Source: Candidatus Latescibacterota bacterium
GTDB lineage: Bacteria > JAAXHH01
DNA: 64,000 nucleotides
Direction: 5' to 3'
Assembly (NCBI GenBank): GCA_022823465.1
Contig: JAJEHX010000028.1
Location: 1-64,000 of the forward strand
Shown here: piece by piece, positions 27,118 to 36,800 of the stretch
Numbering within the stretch: the first letter of the stretch is position 1
Layout of the letters: every line of letters begins with the position of its first letter
Notes under the pieces: generated by a model
Seen by the model: only the letters and a program-made list of their open reading frames with translations
What the model was told of the DNA's origin: nothing
Databases searched by the model: none
Made by a program: the position numbers and the translations under genes

Positions 27118-28539
27118 TTACCCGTTCACCGATTTCGAAATCTCTTTGACGGCGCCGAGGATCTTGTCCACTTCGGCCGCCGTGACCATGATATGCATCG
27201 AGGCGCGGTTTGCGTCCCAACCGACCTGCATGTGGGTCACGCTTCGGATGTAGATATTATAGTCTTCCAGGAGCTTCGTGTTGAGGTCCCGGGTCGGCAC
27301 GTCCTTGATCCTGAATGGGACGAGTCCCGCGTGAAGTCTCGGATCCTCGGAAGCGAACACCTCCACGCCGTCGATGTTGCGGAGACCATTGGCCAGTTTG
27401 CCGGCCAGGTAGCGGATGCGGGCTTCGATCCCTTCAGGGGTCAGGTGGTTGTGGAAGTCGAGCGCCGCGTTGACGGCCACCCACTTCGGATAACTGCTGG
27501 AACCCCGGCGCGTATACTGACCGGCCGAGCTCATCCGTTCTAGCCACCGCTCGTTCGAAGAGAGATCTTCGCCGTACATGTTCTTGCCTGCGAAAGGCGT
27601 GGTCGAGGTGACGGGCTGGATCCGGTCGAACATGTCCTCTTTGACATAGAAAAAGCCGGACTGCATGGACGCCAGCATCCATTTGTGCGACGGACCGGCG
27701 TACATGTCGCATCCCAGGTCGTGCATGTCGAGCTTGACCATGCCCGGCGGCTGGGCGCCGTCCACCAGCGTGATGACGCCCTTTGACCGGGCCATCTCGC
27801 AGATCTCCTTGACGGGCATGAATAACCCGTCCGTGTAATTCGTATGACAGAAGCTGAGCAGTTTGGTCTTCGGCGTGATGCCTGCCTCGAAGGCCTTCAG
27901 GAGGTCGTCCGGCGACTTGGGCGGATGGAGTTTGGGATCGGAAAGGTCGATGACGCCGACTTTCAGCTTGTCCCGGTGTGCCCGGTTGAGTATGGGATTC
28001 GTCCCCGCGCCGTGGTCGTGGTTGGTGTAGACGATCTCGTCTCCGGGTTCGAGGACGGGACCGAACGTACCCGTGATCATCCCGTCCGTGGTATTGTTCG
28101 CCAGGGCGAGCTCATTGGGCTTGCAGCCGACGTATTCCGCGAACTTGGCCATGAACCCGTCGCTGTACTCTTCGGTATAGAAGTCCCTCCTGAAGCTCAC
28201 GTAATCGTTGTTGATGCGGTTCAGCGCGTCGATCTGCGCCATGTGGACGCTGCGTGGGGAGGGCCCCCGGGTCCCGGTGTTCATGTACGCGAGGTCCGGT
28301 CGGATCAGGAATTGTTTGGCCACCAGTTCCCAGAATGGTTCGTCGTCGGGCGCTGCGGCGGCGCCCGTATCGTTCATGTCCACCGCGGCATGGGCGGTTT
28401 TCGCGCCAAGAGACGCCAGCGCGGTGCCGGCCAGCGCTCCGCCGAGAAAGCGGCCCAGGAAACCGCGGCGGCTGAGAGCCGCCAGTGCCTTTGGATCTTC
28501 AAATCTTGGATCGAAGTTGAGGTCGGGCGAGGAATACAT
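27118..28539 (-). CDS. Tat-exported class V aminotransferase (isopenicillin-N-epimerase-like)
   Basis: A 473-residue PLP enzyme of fold type I, class V. The N-terminus carries a twin-arginine signal, L-S-R-R-G-F-L-G-R-F-L (about 22-32), then a hydrophobic Ala/Gly/Leu region and A-H-A-A. PLP-site features include N-N-T-T-D-G-M, the D-G-A-Q-P-P Asp and the Schiff-base lysine K286 in S-H-K-W-M. Relatives act as cysteine desulfurases, isopenicillin-N epimerases or aminotransferases; a folded, cofactor-loaded periplasmic enzyme fits the Tat signal. GGAGG precedes the ATG, and a candidate minus-strand promoter lies at 28649-28677. The reaction is not known. Confidence 0.85.
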   Translation of the reverse strand: MYSSPDLNFDPRFEDPKALAALSRRGFLGRFLGGALAGTALASLGAKTAHAAVDMNDTGAAAAPDDEPFWELVAKQFLIRPDLAYMNTGTRGPSPRSVHMAQIDALNRINNDYVSFRRDFYTEEYSDGFMAKFAEYVGCKPNELALANNTTDGMITGTFGPVLEPGDEIVYTNHDHGAGTNPILNRAHRDKLKVGVIDLSDPKLHPPKSPDDLLKAFEAGITPKTKLLSFCHTNYTDGLFMPVKEICEMARSKGVITLVDGAQPPGMVKLDMHDLGCDMYAGPSHKWMLASMQSGFFYVKEDMFDRIQPVTSTTPFAGKNMYGEDLSSNERWLERMSSAGQYTRRGSSSYPKWVAVNAALDFHNHLTPEGIEARIRYLAGKLANGLRNIDGVEVFASEDPRLHAGLVPFRIKDVPTRDLNTKLLEDYNIYIRSVTHMQVGWDANRASMHIMVTAAEVDKILGAVKEISKSVNG

Positions 28540-28648
28540 GGGAGTACCTCCGGTTCGGCAATCTGTTGCCGGAAACGTGCGGCGGTGGCAGGCCGTCTGG
28601 ATGCATCTGGTCGAAGTAGCTGAGATGCGAGGGGGAATAGTTACTTAT

Positions 28649-28677
28649 ATTATGCGCCATATGGTAAATACAGGCAA
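28649..28677 (-). promoter_or_regulatory. Candidate promoter of the class V aminotransferase gene
   Basis: On the minus strand TTGCCT (28677-28672), a 17-nt spacer and CATAAT (28654-28649), about 110 nt upstream of the ATG at 28539. Confidence 0.4.
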
Positions 28678-28708
28678 CCTGTTTTTGCCCGCTGGACGAA
28701 GAAATCAC

Positions 28709-28736
28709 TTGACAAATTACCCCTTTTCCGTATATT
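28709..28736 (+). promoter_or_regulatory. Promoter and long leader of the cold-shock gene
   Basis: TTGACA (28709-28714), a 16-nt spacer and TATATT (28731-28736). Transcription would start near 28743, leaving a leader of about 150 nt before the ATG at 28894, like the long 5' UTR known for E. coli cspA. The 10-mer TAGTTACTTA occurs at 28638-28647 and again inside the leader at 28817-28826. The rest of the 354-bp gap 28540-28893 shows no gene. Confidence 0.65.
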
Positions 28737-28893
28737 TGCGCGAAGGTGCGAAGTAGTTAAATCCCTCCCCATGACAACCTGTCCGTAACCGCCGAGAACT
28801 GCCCGTGTTTTCGATGTAGTTACTTATTTCCAGGCAATTACGAAACTGGTTGTCAGGGAAACCATTTCTTCCTAATAAGGCAGGTGTGTCGGT

Positions 28894-29100
28894 ATGGAAC
28901 GTGGCACGGTCAAGTGGTTTAATGAACGCAAGGGATTCGGATTCATCGCCCGCGAAGATGGGGACGACGTGTTCGTCCACTATTCGGCGATCGTCGCCCA
29001 GGGGTTCAAGACGCTGAACGAAGGCGATGAAGTCACCTTTGACATCACAGAAGGTCCCAAGGGCCTTCAGGCCGCGAACGTAACCAAGGTATCCGGTTAG
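28894..29100 (+). CDS. Cold-shock protein, CspA family
   Basis: A 68-residue single cold-shock domain. It begins G-T-V-K-W-F-N and has both nucleic-acid-binding motifs, RNP1 K-G-F-G-F-I and RNP2 V-F-V-H-Y. These small OB-fold proteins bind single-stranded RNA/DNA and act as RNA chaperones. Length and sequence are typical, and the gene is alone with its own promoter and terminator. The long leader suggests post-transcriptional control by temperature or autoregulation, as in cspA; whether it is cold-induced here is inference. Confidence 0.97.
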   Translation: MERGTVKWFNERKGFGFIAREDGDDVFVHYSAIVAQGFKTLNEGDEVTFDITEGPKGLQAANVTKVSG

Positions 29101-29130
29101 AGATACCACCAGAGTGCAGAACGCATCAAG

Positions 29131-29168
29131 ATAGCCCGTGGACCGAGTTGCGCCGTTTCACGGGCTAT
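29131..29168 (+). terminator. Rho-independent terminator of the cold-shock gene
   Basis: ATAGCCCGTG (29131-29140) and CACGGGCTAT (29159-29168) form a perfect 10-bp stem with an 18-nt loop, followed by TTGTCTATT, 30 nt after the stop codon. Confidence 0.75.
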
Positions 29169-29260
29169 TTGTCTATTGGCCGATGCAGCCCCCGATGCGT
29201 GGTTCGAGTGGCAGCCAGAGTCGTCACCGCCCCGAAGGCCGGGCATAAAGGAGACGGAAA

Positions 29261-30163
29261 ATGCCCGGCAGCGACGTGCCCGTTCCGGTTACCGGCTTTA
29301 CTGCGCCATGTCTCGAGTTCGACTTCCCCCGCCTGAGTATCGGATTCGCCGAATACGACGAAGGCCCCACGGGATGTACGGTCTTCCTCTTCGACCAGGG
29401 TGCCGTCACGGCCGTTGACGTCCGGGGCGGCATGCCCGGCGTGGTCGAATCGGAGTACCAGTTCCATCATGCCATTTGTTTCGCAGGCGGTTCGTTGCAC
29501 GGACTGGAGGCCGTTTCCGGCGTGCGGGCCGCCCTGACTGCGAAGGAGGCGCCGAGTAGTCCCCCGGCCCTGCCGCTGGTCGCCGGCGCGATCATCTTCG
29601 ACTGGTTCAACCGGAAGGATTTCGTCTATCCAGACAGGAAGCTCGGCGAAGCCGCCGCCGTTACGGCCGCCCCGGGTAGTTTCTACTATGGCCGGCGCGG
29701 CGCGGGACGCTGGGCGGGTGTGGGCGAGGGCGGAACTTACAGAGAAATCGGAGCGACGAAGATCGCCGTGTTCACTGTGGTGAACGCCCTGGGCGATATC
29801 GTCGACCGCGAAGGCCGGGTCCGGACGCGGGACCATCGCCATCCCTATGACAAGCTGGAAGCGCGCCTTGCCAGGAGGTCGGAATCCGGATCCGACCGGG
29901 TGGGCAGGCACACCACGCTGACGCTGGTCGTGACCAACCAGAAGTGGACCCAGGGCGAACTGAGCCAGATCGGCAGGCAGGTCCACGCGTCCATGGCCCG
30001 GGCGATTCACCCTTTTCACACGATGCGGGACGGGGACGTGCTGTTTACCGCGACGACCGGTGAGATGGAGAACAGGCGCCTGAAGAGCACGACCGATTTC
30101 GGGCTGATCGCCTCGGAACTGGCATGGGACGCCGTGCTGAACAGCCTGGAGGAATCGGCCTGA
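29261..30163 (+). CDS. P1/S58 family peptidase (DmpA/NylC-like)
   Basis: A 300-residue protein of the DmpA/NylC superfamily of self-processing N-terminal nucleophile hydrolases. Visible are V-D-V-R-G-G-M-P-G near residue 51, the central G-G-S-L-H-G-L-E, and G-A-T-K-I-A-V-F-T, where self-cleavage before Thr would expose the nucleophile by analogy with NylC. The C-terminal half has G-x-G-x-T-L-T-L-V-V-T-N strands. Relatives cleave beta-amino-acid peptides, D-aminopeptides or nylon oligomers. No signal peptide is seen. The gene stands alone between the cold-shock terminator and a convergent minus-strand gene. The family is firm; the substrate and exact cleavage residue are inferred. Confidence 0.8.
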   Translation: MPGSDVPVPVTGFTAPCLEFDFPRLSIGFAEYDEGPTGCTVFLFDQGAVTAVDVRGGMPGVVESEYQFHHAICFAGGSLHGLEAVSGVRAALTAKEAPSSPPALPLVAGAIIFDWFNRKDFVYPDRKLGEAAAVTAAPGSFYYGRRGAGRWAGVGEGGTYREIGATKIAVFTVVNALGDIVDREGRVRTRDHRHPYDKLEARLARRSESGSDRVGRHTTLTLVVTNQKWTQGELSQIGRQVHASMARAIHPFHTMRDGDVLFTATTGEMENRRLKSTTDFGLIASELAWDAVLNSLEESA

Positions 30164-30266
30164 AAGGACCGCTTAGGGGCGGCACCTTGAACCGCGTCCA
30201 GCCCGTGTCCGCGGCGCCGCGCGGGAGAGACGCAACCTGGTCATTGCGCAAAGAGATCCAACCTGA

Positions 30267-32804
30267 TCATCGCGCGAGGTTTTCGTAGACCGCACGCGCC
30301 TCCCGGAACTGTCCCAGAACGTGATCGATTTCCTCCTGGGAGCGCCAGCCCGGGTGCGCTTCGGCCATTTCGATAAGCCGGTCGATCCACCGAACGAAGT
30401 ATTGGGCGGATTCCCGGCTGCGGATCGGATCGTCCCCCACGTAGACCCGTATGGGTTGCGTCGTGGCCAGCGGATAGCGGTCGTCGATGGGGTGGGTCCA
30501 CGGGGAACCCTCCGCCTGGAGGGTGTACCATCCGCTTTCACGCACCGTCCATTTTTCCTCGAAATCAGCCCTTGTCCTGTCCTCGGACAGGGGTATTTCC
30601 TTCGCGATCTCCCCATTCCGGTAGACTGTCACTTTGTCAAGCGGTACGATGCTCCGCATTTCGCCGGCAAGCGAGATCGAACCGCCCTCTTCAGGAAGAT
30701 GGATAATCTCGCCGGGACCCATGCCGTCGATGGTGAACCCCAGGATCGGTCCGTTGGTGGCGAAGGTCCGCCCGGCGCGCAGTCCCGACAGCCAGGCGTC
30801 CCAGGACAGGGGCGTGTCGCCCAGGTAGACGTAGGAACGGACCTGGCCGACGATGGCGGTCCGGTACATGCTGCTGATGGAATCCTCCCCGCCGGTCAGG
30901 ATGATGTTGAAGTCGTTGTTGAGCAGGCGATGCCACACGTTGAGTACGGCGTGTCCCGCCCCCGATATCTCGAGCGCTTCCACGGTGCCCAGCGCCGCGT
31001 CGACGGGAAAGGCCTTGGCGCCGCCCAGCGTCGGGTTTTCGCCGCCCAGCGGATCCGCCTCGCCGAAAAAGGGATGGACGTAACCCCTGAAGGCGCCCTG
31101 CTCACCGGCCAGGCGGAGCATATCCGTGTTTGACGGATACAGACTGTATATCGCGGTGCCCTCGTAACCGGACGCAAAGGGCGACAGGAGGAAATCCGAA
31201 AGTCCGATAAAATAGACGTGGCCGTGAAAAGCCGGACGGTACTCCTCGCCCACGTGCAGGATGTGCTCCGGCGTGGAAAGGGCGTCGGGCTCGCCCGTAA
31301 AGAACTGGTAGTCGAGCATGCGGTTGTCCTTGTTGGCCACGAGTTCGTTCACAACGGACTGGTCCTCCGCTTCAGACATGTGCATGAGGTTTTCCAGCGT
31401 GTTGTGCAGATCCCCCGCGTAGTTCATGTGCACGTGGGTGCTGCCGCTGTACCATCCCTTTTCCCGCATGTCCGTCATGCGCTTCAGCGTAAGCGCCACG
31501 GCGGTGGTCTTCCCTTCCTCGATCTCCACCGTCCTGCTGACGGGGTGGTATTCGAAGCCCTTCATGGCTTCCACAGTCAGCGGCCCGGCCGGAACGTCGA
31601 GTACGAAGGAGCCGGGGACATGAAAGAAGTGTTCTCGAAGCCGCCCGACGCGGTGGTACGCGCCGTCTGCCGCATAGGACTTGCCGTCAGACGCCCGGGT
31701 ATAGACGCGGACCGTTGTCGGTTTTCCCGTGTCGCCGTCAAGCACGGTGACCGCCGCGCGGCCGTGGGACCCGCGCCAGCGTTTCTCGCGGATGCGGACG
31801 TCGGTCAGTCTGCCGCCTACCGTTTCCATGATCCGCAAGGCGGGCAGCCCCTGTTGATTAGTGATATAGGCGATTTTCGATCCGTCCGGCGACCAGCGGG
31901 GGTAGAAATCATCCCAGTCGCCGAAGGTGATTTTGTAGGGGTGGCCTCCGTCCGCCGGCAGGAGATAGAGTTTCGTATACTGGCCGCCGCGGTGGGAAGC
32001 GTATACGAAGCGCGATCCGTCCGGCGACCAGTGCGGCCGGGTGCGGTACAGGGTCTGTTCCTCGTGGACGATCGTGGCCTTGTCGATGCCGAACGGTTCG
32101 ACGGGCATCCGCCATACCGCCCCCGACCCCAGGGGGATTGCGCGGTTGCTGACAAACATCAACTCCTCGCCGTCCTGCGACCAGCTCGGTTCGATGTGAA
32201 GGTCGTAGGCGCCGAAGTAAAGGCGGCTCTGCCCATAATCGTTGTCGCGGGTCAGCTGTATTGGATCTCCGGTCGCGCGGCCGTCCGCCATGTCCTGTAC
32301 GAATATGTTGAAATAACCGCTGGGTTCCGTGGACACGTAAGCCAGCCTGGAGCCATCGGGCGACCAGTCGGGATCGAGGTAGAGGTGGTCCCCGGTCGTC
32401 AGCGGCCGGGATACGCCTGTTTCGACGTTGAGGACCATGAGATCAATTGTCCTGTTGTCGGTTTCGGCCGTGTAGGCGATCCATCTACCGTCGGGCGACC
32501 AGGCCGGAGAAGAGTCGTAGGTTTCGTTGTCCGTGAGTTCGTACGCGGTATGCTCGCCCAGCCGTATCCGCCAGATGGACCCGTGCAGCGCGAAAGCCAA
32601 CGTCTCGCCGTCGGGGGACCAGGCCGGCCGGCGGGGCGTGGTCGTGGAGGGTGGCGGCAGGTAGAAGTTGTGCATGTAGTTGCCGCCGGTACGGGCGGCC
32701 TGGTAGGCCGCTGGAGGAGGCTGCTGGGCAACGGTTGTACTGGACGCCGCGGTGAGGCAGGCGGCGAGAACGAAGCGAAGTGACACGGGAATTCTCCAGA
32801 TCAT
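30267..32804 (-). CDS. Exported TolB-type beta-propeller fused to CehA/McbA-like metallohydrolase
   Basis: An 845-residue protein. ATG 32804 is chosen because AGGTGA lies 5 nt upstream and the start then gives a clean signal peptide ending near T-V-A-Q-Q. Residues about 50-350 carry six W-S-P-D-G type repeats, the PD40/TolB propeller. A carboxypeptidase-regulatory-like strand region follows, then a C-terminal PHP-like domain with T-H-V-H-M-N, D-Y-Q-F-F-T-G, H-G-H-V-Y-F and Y-V-H-P-F-F motifs, matching the CehA/McbA group. The propeller likely binds a ligand or partner, and the PHP part hydrolyses an ester or phosphoester. It ends downstream of the PhyH gene on the same strand. The reaction is unknown. 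Confidence 0.82.
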   Translation of the reverse strand: MIWRIPVSLRFVLAACLTAASSTTVAQQPPPAAYQAARTGGNYMHNFYLPPPSTTTPRRPAWSPDGETLAFALHGSIWRIRLGEHTAYELTDNETYDSSPAWSPDGRWIAYTAETDNRTIDLMVLNVETGVSRPLTTGDHLYLDPDWSPDGSRLAYVSTEPSGYFNIFVQDMADGRATGDPIQLTRDNDYGQSRLYFGAYDLHIEPSWSQDGEELMFVSNRAIPLGSGAVWRMPVEPFGIDKATIVHEEQTLYRTRPHWSPDGSRFVYASHRGGQYTKLYLLPADGGHPYKITFGDWDDFYPRWSPDGSKIAYITNQQGLPALRIMETVGGRLTDVRIREKRWRGSHGRAAVTVLDGDTGKPTTVRVYTRASDGKSYAADGAYHRVGRLREHFFHVPGSFVLDVPAGPLTVEAMKGFEYHPVSRTVEIEEGKTTAVALTLKRMTDMREKGWYSGSTHVHMNYAGDLHNTLENLMHMSEAEDQSVVNELVANKDNRMLDYQFFTGEPDALSTPEHILHVGEEYRPAFHGHVYFIGLSDFLLSPFASGYEGTAIYSLYPSNTDMLRLAGEQGAFRGYVHPFFGEADPLGGENPTLGGAKAFPVDAALGTVEALEISGAGHAVLNVWHRLLNNDFNIILTGGEDSISSMYRTAIVGQVRSYVYLGDTPLSWDAWLSGLRAGRTFATNGPILGFTIDGMGPGEIIHLPEEGGSISLAGEMRSIVPLDKVTVYRNGEIAKEIPLSEDRTRADFEEKWTVRESGWYTLQAEGSPWTHPIDDRYPLATTQPIRVYVGDDPIRSRESAQYFVRWIDRLIEMAEAHPGWRSQEEIDHVLGQFREARAVYENLAR

Positions 32805-32906
32805 TTGAATCACCTGTATGCTGGAATGAATCGGTTGACGGCTCAAACGGAGTCTATCGACCGGCGGACGGAAACCCGTAATTCCCCGAGGTATATCGAC
32901 GTGGTT

Positions 32907-33728
32907 TCACGCCACGGCGTGGCCGTGTTCCAGCGCCTTCTCCACCTCGGATTCCCAGATGCCCTCCACGCGTATCCCGTACTCGGCCACTCCGCCTGTC
33001 GCCCGTGGTCCGGTGATATACGGCCGGTAATCGCGGCCGTCTTCAATAAGTTGCTTCGGCGCGTAGTCGGCGTGGAGAAAGTGGAATGCGATGCCTGCGC
33101 GGGGGTTTTCCGTGCGGTTCTGGCCGGTGCAGTGCGCGGTACCGTAGCAGAAGAACAGGGCTCCGCCCGCTTTCAGTTCGATGGTATCCGCCTGTTCCTC
33201 CGGCGGATAGCAGCGTATGTGGTGGTCGCTGTACGGGTCCCGGCTGTGCTCGTAAGCCGTTTTGTAACTGTCGGGGACCACCTGCATGGTGCCGTTCTTG
33301 ACGGTCGCATCGTGCACGGCGATCCAGACGGCCGTTCCCTTCAGCGGATCGCTGATCTTAAAGTAGGCGTTGTCCTGGTGCCAGTGGGTGCCCATGCCGT
33401 CCCTGCCCGGCTTGAGAAAGACCTGGTCCAGGTGGAGGATGTAGGGATCCCCGATCAACCGGGAGATGGCGGCGACCACGTCGGGTTGGAATGGCAGGGC
33501 CCTGAACAGGCCGCTGTGCCGGTACATCGGGCAAAGCTGCAGGTTGCGCAGCGTTGTGGACGTCGTTTTGCCATCGCCTTCCGTGGCGACGTTGCGCAGG
33601 GCGCCTTCCTCCATGAGCCGATCGATCTCGGCCTGGAACGCCCGGGTCTCCCGGTCCGAGAAAAACCCGGGTTTGGCCACGTAGCCGTGGGCCCTGAAAT
33701 GCTCGACTTCTTCGTTTGTGAGTACCAC
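32907..33728 (-). CDS. Phytanoyl-CoA dioxygenase (PhyH) family enzyme
   Basis: A 273-residue Fe(II)/2-oxoglutarate oxygenase. The iron triad is H117-Q-D119 in T-H-W-H-Q-D plus the distal His in G-T-A-H-C-T-G, with the 2-oxoglutarate-binding Arg probably in N-R-T-E-N-P-R. V-P-D-S-Y and G-A-L-F-F-C-Y are typical PhyH strands. PhyH proteins hydroxylate fatty acids, halogenated or other small molecules; bacterial members are very diverse. It is on the same strand as the giant surface protein upstream (129 nt) and the propeller protein downstream (102 nt). Substrate unknown. Confidence 0.9.
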   Translation of the reverse strand: MVLTNEEVEHFRAHGYVAKPGFFSDRETRAFQAEIDRLMEEGALRNVATEGDGKTTSTTLRNLQLCPMYRHSGLFRALPFQPDVVAAISRLIGDPYILHLDQVFLKPGRDGMGTHWHQDNAYFKISDPLKGTAVWIAVHDATVKNGTMQVVPDSYKTAYEHSRDPYSDHHIRCYPPEEQADTIELKAGGALFFCYGTAHCTGQNRTENPRAGIAFHFLHADYAPKQLIEDGRDYRPYITGPRATGGVAEYGIRVEGIWESEVEKALEHGHAVA

Positions 33729-33809
33729 AGTGCAATCCCCTTTGCCTGCGTCCGGCCGGAATACCCCGGTTCACCTTGCGCCGGGACCGGCGCGGACCCG
33801 TTCATGCGC

Positions 33810-33839
33810 CAGACCGGCCCGCGGTAACGGACCGGTCTG
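33810..33839 (-). terminator. Hairpin downstream of the giant surface-protein gene
   Basis: CAGACCGG (33810-33817) and CCGGTCTG (33832-33839) form an 8-bp stem with a 14-nt loop, extendable by GCGC pairs after a small bulge. It lies 19 nt beyond the stop of the 2575-residue gene. No T-run follows, so the terminator call is moderate. Confidence 0.5.
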
Positions 33840-33857
33840 AGGCGCGGTTTCGTCTCG

Positions 33858-36800
33858 TCAGAAACTCATGCGGGCCAGTAGCCCGATTCGGTGGTCGGAT
33901 GCGCCGCCGCGCCGGTCGATCCGCATGCCGGAAAGTTCCATGGATGCACCGCCGAAGTCGGCACCGGACGGGGCGAGTCTGGCGCCCAGCCGCATCTGCC
34001 GCCGGTCGTCCCCGAGGAGATACATTTCGCCGAAGGGCGTCATCAACACGCCCATGGACGGGTACGCGAGCCCGTAACCGACCTCCGCCCTCAGCGCGCG
34101 GGCGTTGTTTCGGCCGTGAAGGGACGAGCCCGCAAGCGGCCTGTCACGCCACATCATGCCCGAGTCTCCCGTACCTGCGCCAACGCGCGGCGCGACGGAC
34201 ATGGAAAGGCCTGTCCCGCCCGCGCCGGGACTCAGGGACGCGACCAGGGAAAACCCGTTTTCGCTGTATCCTTCGGCGGTGTGGACCGCCAGGAACCTGC
34301 CCTGTGCGTTTATGCCCACCCGGCCGCCTGACAGGCGCAGCCCTCCCGAAACCTCGAGGCCCTGGCCCGTCTGGCCGGTGCCGCCGTCGTAACGCCCGGC
34401 GAGTTGCGCGTAGGGGGTCAGGGTGGTTCCACCGGAGAGCTTCGTCGAACGCGACCCCTCAAGGCCGATCCGGACCCGCTGCGCGTTCGCGTTTATGTCC
34501 CCGAGCGAAGCCGATTCACTGTCGGAAGTCGACAGCCGGGCCAGGCCCGCGTCACCCACCACGTCCAGCCCCGTGCCGCCCGTCCCCGCCAGCCGGGTGC
34601 GTATGCCCACCAAGGCCATGCGCATGGAAAGGTCGCTCGTGGCATCCTCTGATTCGACCTCGCCGGTGCCGAGTCCCACGATCGACCACGCTTCAGAAAG
34701 ACCGGTGCTGCATAGCCAGCGTACGTACGGCAGCACGCTGGTAAGACGCGATTCCAGGGTGCCGCTCGCGACGGTTACGTCGTAATCGGACTGGCCTGTC
34801 GCGTGCGAAAGGGCGATACCCGCCAGCCAGTTGCGCTGCACGGCCACGTCAAATCCGAGATACGCCGCCTTAAGACTTCCGTCGTAACTGGCGTCCACAT
34901 CGGGTTCGCCCTGGAAGTTCCGCAGGTCACCCGCGCCCCACACGGTCCATTGGACTCCTCCGGTCGCCATCTGGTCCTCCGGCGCGTAGACGAAGGAACT
35001 CGTCCGCAGCAGGTAATCTCCACCAACGCCGCGCGGGTGACCGGCGTCGTTCAACAGCGCCAGGTGTTTCTCCTGAGCCTGGCGTCCGTGGCCCGTAAGG
35101 CTGGCCAACGCCGACACGCTCGACGCGATGCCGTCTATTCTCCGGCCTCCCACGGTGATTCTCTGTCCACCGGTTCCCGCGGCGAAGCGGCCACCGATGG
35201 TTGTCGAGACGCTGGACAGCATATTACGGCCCATGGCGCCCAGGATGTTCTCGTAGGCCATCCGCTCCGCCGCGATGGCCGTGACCGTCACGCCCACCTC
35301 GACAGTTGCCGTTCCCGCCGCGTTCCTTGCGGCGACCGTCACCGTGGCGGAGCCCTTGCGTACACCCGTTACGGTCAGCGTGGCGCCCGTCATGGCGGCT
35401 TCCGCGACGCCGTTGTCGGACGTGGCGGCCGAATAGCTCAGGTCGGTGCCGGTAAAGACGGACTCCAGGTTCGCGGTCCTTGAATCACCCGCCTCCAGCG
35501 TTACCGACGGCGGGCTGCCTACGGTCGACGGGGCGTCGTAGGAGTCGGTAACCGTCACCGTGGCGGTATCGAGTTCCTGGCTGTCGAAACTCGCCGACAC
35601 GATGATCGTTTCTCCCCCGGACTCGTACACGTCGTCGTTGACGACCGTGAGGGTAAGCTGCGTCGAGCCTTCCGTACGCTCCCCGGGTATCGTAATGCTC
35701 AGGTCGCCGCTGACGCTGTAATCGTCACCGGTGGCCGTACCGGAGAGCGCAAGCGGCAATACCGTCGAGATCGGTATGGCCATGCTGGTCTGCGCGGCCG
35801 TCACGGTCACGATCTGCGCTCCGCCTTCCTCCGACACGGTCGCCGGGTTCACGGAAAGCGTAATTCCAGGGGTGTATCCGGTGAAGTCGAAATAGAACCC
35901 GGAGCCGATGACGAGTTCCATCCCATCGACGACGACAGTTTCCGCGTAACTCACCTTGGGCGATCCCAGTTCTTCGTCTCCGACCACGGCCGGATTGTCG
36001 AAATAGTACTCGACGTAACCGCCCCCGGCTTGCGCGGCCTGTATGAGTTCACGAACGTAATAGACCCCGTTCAGGTCCTGGGCGTCGAAAATGTTCACGT
36101 CCTCGCGGGACGGGGTGGCGCCGTGAAAGAGCAGCAGGCCGTCGGTTTGCAGGAAGAAGATGTAGATTTCACCCAGCCGCCAGATACCGTCCTCGATCCG
36201 GAAGGCCTCGACGACATCCTCATGGTTCCCGAATCCCACCTCGTCGATGGCTCCTTTGTAGGCAGAAGTCGCGGCCTGGACGAAAGTCTTCAGGGTTGCC
36301 CGGTCCATCACGTCCGCGGCGGTTACGTCACCGACGGGCAGCGGAGGAACGAGCGCGTCCTGCACCGAAATCGTTGCGGTTCCGATTTCCTGGCCTTCAT
36401 AATCGGCCGTGACCACGATGGTCTCGCCGGCCTCGTCCATTCCATCGTACGCAACGTCGAAAGTGAGAGTTCGAGACGCCGACACGGCATCCCTGGGGAT
36501 GATGATCTCGAGCGTACCTTCCGCGGTGTAGTCATCGCTCGTGGCCGTGCCCCCCAAAGTCAGGCCTATGATGGTCGCCGCCGTAATCGGTTCCTCGGTC
36601 AGCGTGGCCGTCACCGTCACCTCCTGGCCGCCGCGGCCTTCGATCACGGTTTCCGGCTCCACCGTCAGCGTGATCTCCGGCACGTCGTCCACGGGCCTCC
36701 GATAGAAGCCGGCGCCGGTTACCAGGGTCGCATTGGGAAAGAGCGGGCTGTCGGGAGGAAGCGTATAGGCCTCGGCATAACTCACTTTGGGCGAACCGAG

